A DNA stretch of 64,000 nt from Sphagnum magellanicum (GCA_021904315.1 CM038919.1:558001-622000); one strand, 5' to 3'. Shown: positions 47,587-61,660, counted from the stretch's first letter. Translations and numbers: made by a program. The notes: generated from the sequence alone by a model not told the origin.

Positions 47587-50136
47587 AAACCCAGCCAACC
47601 CCAGCCAAGCTAGGGTTGGTTATAAGCCTGGTCTGATTGATGACCAATATGTGACATAATCGGCAATGTGGAGATGTTCTTCCACATCATCAGGAACTTT
47701 GTCGACTATTTGCTAGAACTCACCATTTTCTATGTGCTGGTGAGATGCCTGTGAGAGAGCAGGTGAGCCTAAGAGCCTTAAGGTGATGGGCAGAATCTGC
47801 TGATGACAATTCTATGAGAAGTTGGTCAGAAGTGATAAAACAATACTTGGCAGATATAAAACGATAAAATCGTTCCCAAACTGATGCATGTGGAATGCAC
47901 GCCTTTAGGTTTTCTTCCTTTGGATCTTTCATCTGGAAAATTGCGGAGGAATTGCAACTAAGCTTTAGTCACAATGTTGGTATCGAGTCGAGCCTAAAGG
48001 CACGAAGTGATACAGGACAAAAGAATCTGTAAATAAGTCATGATAGGAAGTACCAACTACTACCGACGTACTCAGAGCAAAAGAGTAAGTAGCAAAAGAG
48101 TAAGTAGCGGTAAAAAGAAAGTGGAAAATAGAAAAAGGAGAACTGATTGGAGTCACTTTTGCTTTTTTTTTTCCCCCCAAAAAAATGCTTATTTACAATT
48201 GCACTGGGTTTTTTTTTGTTTCAACAGTGCAAAAATTCACCCGGACAAAAAAACCACTACGATTGATACTACTTAGCATTTTTTTCCTTTTTTTCAATTT
48301 CTCTGTTTACAAGATGAAAAATTAAGTCTTCTTTTGATGAGATGCAGAATCTGCAGGTGACTAACAAAAAAAAAGATGAAAACGTTGCAATGTTCTAGTA
48401 ATGCCACATTGCAAACTATGCAAGTAATGCAACGATCTAAGAATGAAATGCTTGGATTTTATATGAGTTTTGGTCCAGTCCATAAATATAAAATTTCCAA
48501 GGCTTTCTCGGACTTTTCTTAAAATTAAGGAAAACAAACTGCATAAAGAATGTCAGCAGGTATTACGCTAGCTATGTTTTTAAGTAAGTGGATAGTGTTG
48601 GGTGATGGGTAGTGAGAAGTGAGGTTTGAGTAATGATCTTCTCATGAGTGGTAGCCACAAGCAGCAATTCAGACTCCTTGATGATAGTGTATTGAGTCAT
48701 CCATTCATGATAGCCTAGCTCATTCACTTATGCAGAAGACATCAGCTTGTGGCGATCACAAAAGTTACCTTCTTGGATGATGAGTTATATATACCATGTG
48801 TACTTGGAGATATGCAACACATTACAAACCAGTTTGTTTTGTTTTGTATTTTTTTTTTCAATTTTGTGATGTAGCCACAGTGGTGATACGTTCACAAGAG
48901 GAATTAGCCAAATTTGGCTACAGGCTGAAAAGGAAAGTAGAAAATTTGAAGAATCATGCTATATTTTTGTGAGCTAGAACCTATTGTCTAAACATGGCTA
49001 TTTCAGAAACAATTCCCTCAAAATCTGGCAACTTTGGTGCCAAAAATCCTTCATATGAGTTGCACTGGATTTTTTATTTTATTTTTTTAGTGCAGTGGCA
49101 AGAATTTGCCAAAAGGCTGCTGATTACAAAGTGACCACAAAATAGCCCATGGCATGCTCTTCCTAAGTTGTATTCAGATCTCAAAAGAACCAGACGTTGG
49201 CTACATCAGAAGTTACTGCAATAACTGTATGTGAATCATATAGCATATAGCTTCGAAGCTGACAAATGACTAGTGACAATATGTTGTGCAAATGGGAAAC
49301 CACTCTATCATGTTTGCAGTTCAAATGGAATCCAATCTGTCCAATGTCTCATAAAGTGATGAGGTATTCTACCATGTTCACTAGTTCATCTTGGGAAGAA
49401 CAATGGTTAAGAAAACATGGTAATGAAACACTTCCGATCTGGGGGATGTGGGTAATTTTAGTTCATTGTGTGCAGCATGTTTCCCCCCTCCCCCTGCAAT
49501 TTTGTGATGCAGCCTTGATCCTAATCAGGAATAATTCGACTTAGGCAAATTTGGCTATGGAGAAACCATGAAAATAAAAAAACATTTAAGCATCATTCTA
49601 TATTATTGCCTCCCTATTGGAACATGATGTAGAATCTGGCAATTTCTTTCAAATTACAATTTTGACTTCTAAAAAAATTTAGCAATCAGAAACCCCCAAA
49701 GGCACTCAATTTCTGCATTTTCGAACAAAAGTTTCCTACTGGTGAAAATTCACCCAAGAAAAAAACATTGACTGCAAATCCTGAACATGGAAGGGACTAT
49801 CCTCTGCAAGGCCCCCTGTTTGAGAGCCATTTTGGTGGTAAGGCCCCTTTAAAACCGATCAGCTTATGGATGATCACCACCTCAGCTACAACACAAAATT
49901 GGGAAAAAACCACTTGTCGGTGTATGCCATATGGACAATGATCACTTATGCCTACTAAGTAATTAGTTATGTGTTGGGGATCAAAAGCAGCCACCAAAAC
50001 TGGAAAATTACTAAGAGAATCTACGGAATGCAGCCCAGAGTACTTGTTTTTTTTTCTTTAGTTTGAAATTTTGGAGTTTCTACAGAAGATCTGTCCACAA
50101 CAACATACAGTATTGTACATACAAGTTTGCTTCAAA

Positions 50137-50162
50137 AGGCAGGCAGGCAGGCAGGCAGGCAG
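50137..50162. repeat. AGGC tetranucleotide microsatellite
   Basis: Six tandem AGGC units, about 870 bp upstream of the expansin start. Confidence 0.9.
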
Positions 50163-50530
50163 TGAGAGTCCTCGACAGTAAGTAATGCTCCTCCCTCATG
50201 AGCTAACTGACTGATCACAGCCAACTCTGACACCACCTACCTTCCTCTGACACTAGTAGCTACTCGAACTTGTTGTGTCTGTTGCTCTTGTAACATTTTA
50301 TTCCCTTTAGAACTCTCCTTCAATTTATGGGCTCCTAAACTGCTTTTAAAGTCAGCCTCTTTCTTCTCCATTTCTCCACTGGAGCAAGACTTCTTTGGAG
50401 CAAGGAAGGATTCCTGCAACTCAGTCAGGCTTTTGCCAGTTCACCAGCTTCTCGAGCTCGTCATTAACACCCTGCAGCTCAATCGGCGGGTGGGTGAATG
50501 CAGTTAGAACTCGAGAGCACTAGCACCCAA

Positions 50531-51030
50531 TTCTGATCCCGACTTTCTTGGATGTTTTGTTGTGCTGCCTGCAGAAGGGCGGCAGAGCTTCTGTTATGTG
50601 TTGCTTGCAGATCATGAATTATTCGGTGGTGCTTTCATGAATCATGAATGCTCAGCTGATTCCGAGCTGAATCCAGACAGTTCTTGTCATGAAGAAGTTC
50701 AACTAAAGTTGAACACAATGTCTACTAGCCTTGCAGAACTTTGTATTTAGGGCCACTTTCTTCCAGAGATTCAATGGGTATTTGAAATGGACTGCAGTGT
50801 TCAGGAACTGTTGTTGTCTGAGAAAGTTTGTAACGGATTTTCTGACGGAGTAGATCGTGATTTAAAGGTTTGAACTTTGAATTCAGCTGATCTAACCATC
50901 CAGGCCTGGAACGTAATTTTTTGTAGAAAGTGATAGACTATGACTTCTTGAAGCTTCAGATTCACCAATTGTTCATTTGTCATCTCTCTAGTAATGAACT
51001 CTAGTGTACATTTGTGCAGGTGTTATAACT
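50531..51030 (+). promoter_or_regulatory. Upstream region of the expansin gene
   Basis: This 500-bp stretch before the expansin ATG has no convincing coding frame. It would contain the core promoter and leader, but I cannot point to a clear TATA box or transcription start. The ORF frame continues upstream of the ATG for nine codons to 51004 without an ATG that looks better placed. Confidence 0.3.
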
Positions 51031-52624
51031 ATGGCCTGCAGTGCCATGAAGAGGAGGAGCTGTAGTCGAGGTGTGCTGCTGGTTCCGATGCAGCAGCAAT
51101 TTCTGCTACTAGTGCTGGTTGTGTTGGTGACGGGAGCCTCGCGATTGTGTCAAGTGTCTGCCGGAGGCTACTATGGCGATAACTACTGGAGTTCCGGCCA
51201 TGCTACGTTCTATGGTGGCGCTGACGCGTCTGGTACTCAAGGTGGGATTGGAATTCTAATGCCCTCTCTAGATCTCTCTCTCGACTTTCAAAATTTCCCG
51301 CAATTCACATCCATACTATTGAGTTTCTCCACGGAGTAATGCACTAGAGGAGCTTGCAATGCAAAATTTTCCACAAAACCAGGGATCACGCATATATGTT
51401 CCTCGTTATACCTAAGTTCAGCAAGTCTTTGAGCATGAAAGAATGAGCTAAAGTTGAGGGCGCCGACGTTGTTGGTTTGTAGGTGGTGCATGTGGATATG
51501 GCAATCTGTACACCACAGGCTATGGAACCAACACAGCAGCGCTGAGCACGGCTCTTTTCGACTCCGGCTTGAGGTGTGGAGCTTGCTACAGGTTGATATG
51601 CAATGAACCGCAGTGGTGCGTGCCAGGAGCATCCGGGTTGACTGTGACGGCCACCAATCTGTGTCCTGCCAATTGGGCGCTGCCCAACGACAACGGCGGA
51701 TGGTGCAATCCTCCTCTCCGGCACTTCGACCTTGCTGTGCCTGCCTTTCTCCAGATCGCTGCACCCATTGCTGGAATTGTTCCTGTCCTCTACAAACGGT
51801 AAAATTTTTATCACTTGTTTCCTTAAAACAAGTCTTCTGAACTGGGGAGTCCTCCTGTTAGCTGCAATCTTGAAGGACTCTTTGCACAGGTCTTGGGGAT
51901 TCCAGGGACCGATGGAATCTTGGCCAGAACAAAACTGGCCATCTGTTTTATAACGCTGGATATAAATCCTTTTGAGATACATAGGTCAAGAAAAGAGCAA
52001 TTTTGATTTAGGTTTGTCACATTTCTATTCATGGCTGCAATAGATGATCAAGTTGTCGAAGAATTTTTTTTGGGACAAGTCCTAAAGATTGGGTGTCATT
52101 GAATGTTACATTCCTCTTGGATGCTCAGCACTTACATGAAAGAAAAAAGATACTGATCAACAGATTGCTTTTGAATTTTTTATTCATTACGTGAGAATCT
52201 AGCTGCTTTATTCATGAGAAATATGATTTACCATGCAACATAAGGACATTTCTCACAAGGCTTGGAACAATTACTGGGCTGAGGTTTTGCATGGCGTGTG
52301 TGCAGGGTACCATGTCAGAGACAAGGAGGAGTGCATTTTACCATCCATGGCAACCCTTACTTCCTTTTGGTGCTGATCACAAATGTGGGAGGAGCCGGGG
52401 ATGTGCAGCAAGTCTCCATCATGGGCTCGCGCACAAACCAGTGGGTGTCATTGCAGCAAAACTGGGGACAGAACTGGCAATACCAAGGCCGTGTTCTGTA
52501 TGGCCAGGCTCTCTCCTTCAGGACCACAACCAGCGATGGCCAGACTATAGTCTCAAATTATGTAGCTTCTTCAAATTGGCAATTCGGTCAAACTTTTGAA
52601 GGTGCTCAATTCGCCTCATGGTAA
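51031..52624 (+). CDS. EXPA: Alpha-expansin, three exons
   Basis: Secreted wall-loosening protein that disrupts cellulose-xyloglucan contacts without hydrolysis. The exons are 51031-51241, 51483-51798 and 52306-52624, with GT/AG introns of 241 and 507 bp at the two positions usual for alpha-expansins, giving 281 residues. The N-terminus has a signal peptide (core [15 protein letters not shown]) preceded by a longer basic tail than usual. Domain 1 (GH45-like double-psi barrel) shows [16 protein letters not shown], the alpha-insertion with GGWCNPP and the HFD motif ([10 protein letters not shown]). Domain 2 (CBM63) shows [21 protein letters not shown] and ANWQFGQT-like [10 protein letters not shown]. 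All key residues are intact with no stops or shifts. A typical alpha-expansin is about 250 residues, so the excess lies in the N-terminal tail; an internal start at Met-6 (MKRRS) or Met-20 would shorten it. Confidence 0.95.
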
Positions 52625-55600
52625 TGAATTCCATCATCATCCCATCTAGCAGCCCAAAATCTTCCAACTTCCTCTCAAGACTCAGCTCAGCTCCTAGATT
52701 ACTAAATTGGTTTCCAACAAGTCTCCACTACTGCAAGGTGTGAATCAAACTGCGCCACTTGAGCAACTCAGAAATTTGCAACAACAGAAGAAGCTAAGAA
52801 AGAGGCTGGACCGTATCTTGGTACATTATACGCAATGGCATATAAGCATTTTGTTGCTAAATAACTCCTGTGTAAAACTCATTCTTATAAGTGAGAGATT
52901 AATTAGGCTGGGAGCTGATCATCAACCAAATTGTCATTAGCTGTGAGAGCCCAGTGGGTGCAAGGTATATAAAGGATACTAGGTGGCTACTACAGAGATT
53001 TCGTCTGTGATGGATCCATTGTAGTTCTTTAATGGAGAATCAAGAAGTTTGAGTCTCACAACCTGGGGAAAAAAAAAACTGAGCTTGAACTCGGACTCTA
53101 CTTGAGGGGATTCAAACCTTGCAGCCGGTGGAAAGGAAATTTTTTAGTGCAAGAGCCCTGCAGCTTGTATGATTCCAACAGAGATGATAGGTTCAAGTCT
53201 AAACTTATGTTGTAAAGAGGAAGTACTAAAAAGGAGCTGCAAGGACAGCTTCTAAACTAGACATTCAGGAATCATGGCACAAATTGAATAGTTATGTGGG
53301 TGTGCTATTTGAACTTTCCCATCCCTTCGCATTTTCTTTAAATTACTAATCATGCAACAGTGAGGGCTTTCCAGAATACATCTCACCCTGCCTTGTACAT
53401 GAGCATGATTAACCTAATTGTAATTTAAGGGTGCCGTGGTGTTGTTTAGAAGACCACCCAGCACTCCAGTTTAACATTTCTGCCTGGGTGGTGATAGGTA
53501 TTCTAGATCAGCTCCCACCCAGTTTCTATTGCAATCTCATAGATAATACATATGATCTATTATATGTGTCAAAGTTTCAGGATTGCATGTCTAAGCATAT
53601 CAACAAAATGGTCACATAGCATTGTGAGTTCAGTTTCTTTAGTACTAGAAGACTATAGCAAATTTGCCTTTTGCTTGGTTTGATTTGGAAACAATAATAT
53701 CCAAGGTTGCTCACCAAAAGTGTTCTCAATTGTCCTAATTTGAAACATTGAGACATTGCAACAAAAACCCAAAAGGAGTCCTTTTTGTAACTGCAGATTA
53801 AATAAAAGAGAAGCTAGGTTTGTGGTCAAGATTTGTGTAAAGAAGCAAAAGCTGAAAATGGGATTGTAATATATTATTGTAATTTAGTGTGAGGCCTGTT
53901 ATCTGTGCAAGAAGGCCATCCCTGTCTCAAGCCTGTCTCTCTATCCACACTCCAGTGAAAAAGCTCTTCGATACATAGCATGAGATAATAGTATATTAAG
54001 ATCAAATCTGAAGTTTAGAACCCTGCTCATTACTGACTAAATTTTCTTTATAATTTTCTGTAGGATGGAGTTTAACTTAGATCAGGCAGAGCTTGATGAA
54101 AGTCCCTTGCTCTCTAGTACCTTATTTTGCTCTCTAATTATTTCAGTTACAAGGTTTGGATGCAATATCATGTCCTGGATTCTCTGGTCAGCAGGATTTG
54201 AGAGGTTCCCTTCAGTTGCTTGTGGACCCAGTTTAGGTGAGTCAGTGCTTGATCTTTGACAGGCACTTCTCTCCTGCTGCTGCTGGTACACCTCCCTTTC
54301 AATTTCTTTTGATGCCTCTTAAACTGATCTGACATCTCTAACCAAACCCACTCATAACCAATTACATCATTGAGCTGACATCTACATTGAGAGCAAATAA
54401 CAAGTTTTAAACTGCACTTCTACTCCACACTTGACATCAAAAACAACACTTCATCAAAGCATTTTCACATAACACTTGCACTGGATGGAACTACTACCAG
54501 TATGGTGATGGTCAACAATTCCGGAGCACCAAATACATACTCTCATCCACCTTGACAATCTTATGAGACCTTCTTCTCCAACCCTCCAAAGTTTATGGCT
54601 CCAGCTATTAATTAACACCTCCTTGAGCAGTTAATGTCTCTATTCAGTTGCAGGACCACTGCTTTTGGTTGTTAAATATTAAATCTTAAGGCACACCCAA
54701 GGTAGATGTGTCAACAATTGTTTGAGTAAAACAGATCTCTGTTTTTGCTACACTAATTTTTTCTTGGAAGACAAGAGGTTTCAAAACTCAATCCAAGTGG
54801 AATCGTATTATTTAGACTTTAGACATCTTTAGAATTAGCTATGAGTTATAAACTTACAATAGGGTAAGCCAATTATGTACAGCTTGATCAATGAAAGGTA
54901 GCTCAACAACATTCACCCTTAAACGTCACAACAGACCAAAATGGTTCATTGCCCTAATGTTTCTCCTACTTAGTATGTCTGAGACTAAAAATTGATTCCT
55001 TATGGTATAGGAGACATGTCATAGCATATTTCCTACACTTGCAATGTCCCGTTCGGGTTTCTCAAGGCAAATTGGCAGTTCTTTTCAAGCTTGAACAGAG
55101 CATCTAACAACTCCAACTTCCAAACTTTGCTATTTGCCCATGCTACAAGATTAACGAATGTGAGAGAGGGGTGAATTCATACAAGGTGCACAAAATGCCA
55201 CAGCAGTTGGCAACAATCCCTAACATTTGTGAATGATTTTTACTCAAAAATAGTTGAATTTCTATGATTTTGTGTAGAGTTACATTCGATGGATGGTTAA
55301 CTTTGACTATCCATTTCTCTCTCATCTCAACTTTGTTTTGCACAGATTTTTCCGACATCATTTATATACATGCCTTCTATTTATCCTAGAATTTTTACCA
55401 TCAATGGAGCATGGATCTTGGTCCAATCCTCAAAAACCTATAATTTTAAAAGCTGCCCAAAAACCCCTTCATTTGTTGTCATCTATCGATTTGAACTTGT
55501 TAAATCACTGTTTAAAGCCTGATTTGCTAGGGATTTGAGTAACATTGAGGTATAATTTGAGGCTACGATATTATTTGGTGCCATGCGTGCACTATAGTTT

Positions 55601-56339
55601 ATGCTTGAATGAAGGTGGTGTATGTAAGAAACAAGTGGCTCTGTCACGTGAGGCTTTGTCCTAAAAATAAGGTATTACATTTAATGTTATACTATGAACT
55701 CAAGTTATATTGGATGAAAATTTGTTGGCTTTATGAAGGACCATGAAATTATTTTTTCACATTTGTACCAAATTTTTTAATATTTAACCATCTTAGAATT
55801 CATTGTGGATATTTAAAAATTGAAACCATAGTTCCATTGTCTTTTCTTTAACCATACAAATGAATATAAAGTTGCAAATAATTATATCATTTAAGAAAAT
55901 CGAAGTTTTCCAAACTTGGATAAATGTAAACAATTTTTAACAATGTGCATGAGGTATTTTGGTGTTTGAAACAAACATCAATATTGAATGAATATAATTT
56001 ACATGGAAAAAAAATAATTCTTAATCTCATTTTCATTTTTAAGTTTGAAAATTTGGCAACTCTTATATGTGATTTTGTCACATTTTGAGTTTAGGTTTTT
56101 CATGAAAGGTGCTTTGTTATGGTGTTTGATGGGTGTATGTGTAGATAAAAAAATCGTCCAAACTTTAGTTTGTTTTGTTATTGATATTTATGATTTTTTT
56201 TGGCACATGGTCCATGAAAAAATGTAAAAATACAAATTCAAGCCACAAGGTGGCAACATTTTGGGAGTAATTAATTAGGTGGAAAATGCAACATTCACTT
56301 GCATATAATCACAAACATTCCACTTTAAATAAATTGAGA
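52625..56339. other. Downstream and intergenic DNA after the expansin gene
   Basis: The first few hundred bases should hold the expansin 3' UTR, but no polyadenylation site can be chosen with confidence. The remaining sequence has no supported gene; the short frames at 53431-53619, 54065-54291 and 55143-55538 lack recognisable motifs. Confidence 0.45.
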
Positions 56340-56900
56340 CATTAATGGTTTTTTTGTTATACATTGGAAGTGTGTTTGGTAATTTGAATGCAATATAAAT
56401 CAATTTGTGAAAATCTAACCAATATGTTTCTGTTACACCAAATTTGCATTCATTTCCAAGGACATTTGTCCATATATGGTCTAATTGAAATCCAGCTTTT
56501 GTGGTGCTTTCATTAAATTGTGATTTTAATTGGAATTTATTTATGAATTTTAATAAGTCTTGTTTTCTTTTTTTGCTTGGTTATTGTCTTTTAGAAAGCC
56601 AACATTAAAATCTCCCATAATGATGATTGGACAATGTTTGGGAGATTGTTGAATTATGGTTTGAAAATTGTTTAGGAATGTAGAAATTAAACATGAATGA
56701 ACTTTATACACACATTTAATATGTATTTTTTTTCGTGTATTAATATTAAAAGTTGTTGCTATATATTATTAACCATCACTAGTTATTGTTTTGAAGGAAT
56801 CTAAGTGCATGTGTGTGTCATACATCATCACTAACCCATGACCACCATGGATTGAAATATATGAACATTTTGATGAATTTATAAATTCGTCACATTTGTT
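56340..56900 (-). pseudogene. Exo-endo-phos (APE-like) endonuclease remnant
   Basis: Minus strand: HGLVMMYDTHMH-like start, IATTFNINTRKKIHIKCVYK, then SPKHCPIIIMGDFNVGFLKD with the GDFN motif of the exonuclease-endonuclease-phosphatase fold, and finally STTKAGFQLDHIWTNV with ETYWLDFHKLIYIAF (the S-D-H region). It follows the helicase directly. A C-terminal endonuclease fused to RepHel is the hallmark of Helentron/Helitron2 elements. Confidence 0.65.
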
Positions 56901-57059
56901 GCCACATGGTGTATTCTTGTTTTAATAAGACATAAGATATGAAACATTTGAAGGTATGATTATGATTGATGTCTTCGTAATGTTGGCATAAAGAAATTGT
57001 ATTCAAAGCTTATATAATTACATGAAGATTATGTAATTTTTTAAATTGAGGAATTAATG

Positions 57060-58960
57060 GTATCCAAGTTGTAATTGTTTACAATCTATTCAATTTTATA
57101 TGTACTTTTGGATCTACATATAAATTTTCATGTTGGAAAGGAGTTAACAAAAATAGTTTTTATTTTGTTTAAATACGGGATAATGTTGTATATGTTAGTG
57201 GGATCAAAAACCAATTCATCTAATGATAATCCTTGAAAATGATGAATGGTTCTTGTTGTTGCAAATTGAATTGGAAATTGAATCTTTGTTATGATAAATG
57301 ATTGGGATTTACCAACTTTTATATCTTTGATGATAGGTTTAATTGGTGTCCATTTTGATTCAATGTTGTTGTAATAATGATTATATTTTTTTCTTGTTAA
57401 TATTCCAATTTTAAAATTTTAAAACATTATCCATATAATGGTTTTTTCACAATATGTTGTTGATGTTTTAAAAATGTCATCAATTCCATTCATAAGACCA
57501 TTAAATGTTGCATAGTTAATAGCACAAAATTCAACCAACATATCTTTTAAAATATGAATTGTAGAATGCAAACATGTAGTTTTATTTGAATCATTTGAAA
57601 GTTTGGAAGATGGCAAGCATGATTGATGGTTAATGTCCATTGCTTTGAAAATAAATGTGGGACCTAATGTGTTAATGAACACATTTTCATTGTGTTTTTC
57701 ACAAGTTTATTTGTATGAAATAAATACGAAATAGTAAAATTATTGGGTGGTTGTCAATTACAAATTGAATATCCTTTGTATTTTATGTTGTAGTATAAAT
57801 TTTGTTCAAAGTTTGTATAAAGACCATATTAGACTATCACATAACTTTATTTACTTTATAACGTTAAACATATGTTTGCCAAAAATTTGGTGTTAGTGCA
57901 TTAATATTATCTTTGAAAATGAAAGGACATTATAGTGGCCAAAATATCGCAAATTGAAAGTTGCGATAATGCAACTTTCAATTTCCACCAAGTCAATATT
58001 AAAAGAAGTTTTCATAAATTGTATTAAAAATAAAGCAATTCCATAACCAAATAATGAAATTGTCAAGGAAACTAAATTTTTTATTAAATGATTAAAGAAT
58101 ATATTTGTGAGAATTTAGTAATTGTCATGATATACTGCAAAATGCAAATATACTCTAAAAATGATTCAAATAATTGCAAAACTTGATGAAGTATTTAGTC
58201 ATATATTGAATATGAATTTACTACACCATTTCAATTACAATTGAAAAGTTTGACTCATGTGATTTCACAAAAAACATTTACACAAATTTTTCATTCAAAC
58301 GAGCATAAATTTGTTGAAAGAAAACATTTTGTCGACAAATTACTTCCATTTGAAAGATGACAAAAGTTATTTTGGAGGCCTTTGTATCAAAATCCATAAA
58401 TCCATTTTATTTATATTTCAAAATTCTAGATGAAATGAAAGGTTTGCCTTCAAAATATACCCAAAAAGAGTACATTTTCTTGCTTAAAATGACCCCCCAC
58501 CCCCAATAATGTGTTTTCACCCTTGATATTTTGAAAGATCCAAATATCGTTCACAAGGGATGTTTGATAAAAATCACTTATCATGATAACATCAACACCA
58601 CCAAAAAAATATTTTTGAATGTGTTTTATGGACTTTAGCCTATTATTTATAACATTAAACATTTTAACACCAACAAATAATATTTCATTTATCACAACAA
58701 GTTGTAATTGTTCATATTGACATGTAAACATATTTAATGAATTTGATGATAAGTTTGGTAAACTAGATAAAGATTGTTGAACAAGTTCAATGTTGAATGT
58801 ATTATTAAACCATCAATATTGAAGGCAACTTTACTTGTTTATGCTATAAATAAAGCCTTGGCTTTTGTTAAGTTGGAAAACATGTCTTTATGCTATAATT
58901 GTAATAATATTTGAATTATGAATTTTAATGTAAAATTTTTATTAGTTCCAATGCCCCTTG
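57060..58960 (-). pseudogene. Pif1-type helicase remnant (Hel of RepHel)
   Basis: Minus-strand segments: a decayed Walker A region (GIGTNKNFTLKFIIQ near 58950), VAFNIDGLIIHSTLN (motif Ia), LQLVVINEILFVGVKMFNVI (Walker B, with DE changed to NE, in the frame 58731-58450), FFGGVDVIMISDFYQ, NYATFNGLMNGIDDIFKTS (frame 57682-57419) and TTRTIHHFQGLSLDELVFDP (near 57260-57200, motif V/VI region). The order and spacing match Pif1-like helicases of Helitrons. The copy is inactive. Confidence 0.8.
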
Positions 58961-59639
58961 TAAGAAATAAACATATTGTTGTATTAAGGTACAATTTTTT
59001 TATGCATAACATTATCAAATATTATTCTTTGTTATGCATTTAATTGTCCAAGTAAACTACAATATGCAAATTCTTAAATCATAAGTTACATTAAATGAAA
59101 AGTAGAAGTATTTATGAATTGAAATGTTCAAAATGAATGATATAATGTTAAAGAAAGCACAAGGTAAGCAACAAGTTGAACAACCATTATTAGGCATTAA
59201 AAAAAACATTACCTAACTTTTGAATTCTTATATTTACATTTATATTATCTACGATGCATTTTTTATGATAAAATGTAATTTCGATGTTATTAATTTATCT
59301 ATTTTTATCATATATGATGTGAAATATGTTACACCTATGTATGGGTCCAAAATAAATTGAATGTTTATATTTGCAAACCACAATGAACATCACATATATT
59401 AAATGCATTTGTTTTATGTTTTTAGGAGTTCATTTTAAGAAAATGTGTGCGTTTGTTAATTTACTTCTCAAACTTAATATATATGTACTTTCATGAAGGT
59501 TTAAAAAATTTAAATATTCAAAAAATGATATATTATCATTTTCTTTAAATTTTTCAAAGATTGAAAAAAAAAATTTACTTGTGTATGGAAATATTGTTAT
59601 GAAAATGGATGATTCCCATTTATTTGAAAAGGTTCTAAA

Positions 59640-60990
59640 ATTTTTGTTTCACGCATAATACGCAATGGGTAATGAAATCTACAAACAACATAGTTTTTTT
59701 CTTACATTTACCTGTGTGTTAATATTTTTGTGCATTTTATAATAGGTTTAATAACAATAATACATCACAAAAAATATATATGTTTACAAATGGTTCAATT
59801 TCTTCATTTGGGTGCACTCCATACATAGGTGCATTTTTTATCAATAAAAGTCCATGGTCACATTTGTTCTCACGATTTTGGAATTCAATGATAATATATA
59901 TATGCCCAAAAAATAATGATATTTTGCGATAAGTTTATATAAACAAAATGTTCTATGATCGTAATAGTTTACACACATGTGACAAAGTCAATTCATATCA
60001 ATTCTGCTATATGAACATATTAAAGGTCTTTTATTTTATTTGGGAAATTTAATATTGAAACATGTAATGTGTGTAAAGTTTTAATGAAAGGATCCCATAA
60101 TCTTTTAATAGATGTAAAAGTGAAAACTTGAACATTGGAGGACTAAGCTGTCAAATCATTATAAATAATTTTTTTCATAAACCTTCACAATAATCAAGTG
60201 AATTACACAAACCTTCCAAATCATGATAACCTAAATATCATTTCAAAATAAATTTGGTTTAATTCATAATTGATAAACTTTTAAAGTTCTACCACATAAT
60301 TTTCCTTTTCCTATTTGCACACAACCAAAACCTATGATTTTTTGGATGGAAACTTTAACAACTTAAAAAAAAGGTTAGAAATATTTCTTGAAAAATCCCC
60401 AAATTTATGAAGTAATTCCCGTTGAACTATCTATTGACATGGAAAACCTTCAAAAATTTGTTAAGGTTGCTCGTAAAACAATGTTGAAAATTTAGTTCCT
60501 CTAAATGTTTATCTTTAAATAAACTTAAAGGGTGAAAGTTCTGACTTGGGGCAATAAAAGATATAGTATTTTCATAATCTGTTATTTTTTGAGCATCTAA
60601 ATAATTATGTATCATTGAATTTGTCATTGTACAATGTATTTTTTCATTATCAAAATTCGAGTTATCAGATGATGCATTTTTATAAATAGGAATTTGAGAT
60701 TCTAAATTCATATGCAAAGTAAACAAACTTGCCCATTGATGATGAATGGTAACATTCAAATCTTTGTATAATGGTGTTTCAATTAAAATCTTCTAAAACA
60801 ACCAACACCATATTTAGATGAACATTCCTAACATATAATAAGGTGATTTGTATTCAAAACATCATTCAAAAAATACACCTATTGTTGCACCATCATGTGA
60901 TAAATGTGGTAGTATTAATTGAGTTTGATCCACATTTGCAAGGACATTATTAACACTATCATGCATATTATATTGTTCATACCCTTGGAG
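59640..60990 (-). pseudogene. Helitron Rep (HUH endonuclease) remnant
   Basis: Readable minus-strand segments in order are LANVDQTQLILPHLSHDGAT, NVTIHHQWASLFTLHMN (frame starting 60759), FHPLSLFKDKHLEELNFQ (the conserved SLFKDK..EELNF block upstream of Rep), GYHDLEGLCNSLDYCEGL, a decayed FFVTF box near 60140, and CDHGLLLIKNAPMYGVHP (near 59870-59815), at the position of the HUH motif, then EEIEPFV and a Cys/His region. Rep nicks and joins DNA in rolling-circle transposition. Frames shift several times. Confidence 0.7.
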
Positions 60991-61642
60991 TTTGTAAATT
61001 TGAGTAAAAATAAAACGTGGTGAAATAAAACGTTTTTATAATTGTGTTAATTGTTGAACTAATGGAATGATTTTGTTTCTAGAAATTTTATTTGATACTT
61101 GAAATAAGGGTGGTTTATTTTCACAAATATTATGTAAACAACTTATAATATGTACGATTTTGAATTAAGTTTTATTTGAATTTGAAAGTATATAGAAAAT
61201 TGTTTTGATGATTGATTCGAAAAACATTTAAATTGTTTTTAAAAACATAACCTTTCACAACTAAAACATGGAATTATGGGAACATCTTGGATTTTTTTAT
61301 TATAAATGTTAATTTATATTGAATTATGTGTATTTTCCTTTATATTAACATTATGTTATATTTTATTTGATTAAACAAAAAATTTTGTAAGAAGTTCTTA
61401 TGTGGGAATTGGTTTTTTAATTTTCTTTTAGAATGCATTGAACATATGATAATTGAACTTTATCATTCATGAAAGATTCTTGTGATTTTTAGTATATATA
61501 TTTCATGCGATTCATAATTTGTGATCTAGTTTTTTTAATATTTGGAAACATGTTGCTGAATTTAAATGTTTTTGCATAATAGTTAGATTTCAACAAACCT
61601 CCAATATTTTTGAAATATCGTTGTCATAAAGAGCCCAATCAA

Positions 61643-61660
61643 ATATATATATATATATAT
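61643..61660. repeat. TA microsatellite
   Basis: About nine perfect AT units within the decayed Helentron-like element. Confidence 0.85.

Larger units (their letters stand above)
40831..50530. other. Intergenic DNA with dispersed repeats
   Basis: No supported gene. Present are a hairpin at 42509-42533, a GGTGGGTAGG-rich stretch near 42820-42910, and a dispersed family with the phrase caattttgtgatgtagc at about 44400 and 48857, with a variant at 49490 and an inverted variant at 49860. A repeat near 44990-45150 is related to 30880-31060, a long perfect hairpin lies at 47536-47586, and an AGGC microsatellite at 50137-50162. Remaining frames are short and motif-free. Confidence 0.5.

Noticed and set aside
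51288-51982. Minus-strand frames of 158 and 198 codons across expansin exon 2
   Set aside because: Antisense shadows of the GC-richer expansin coding sequence.
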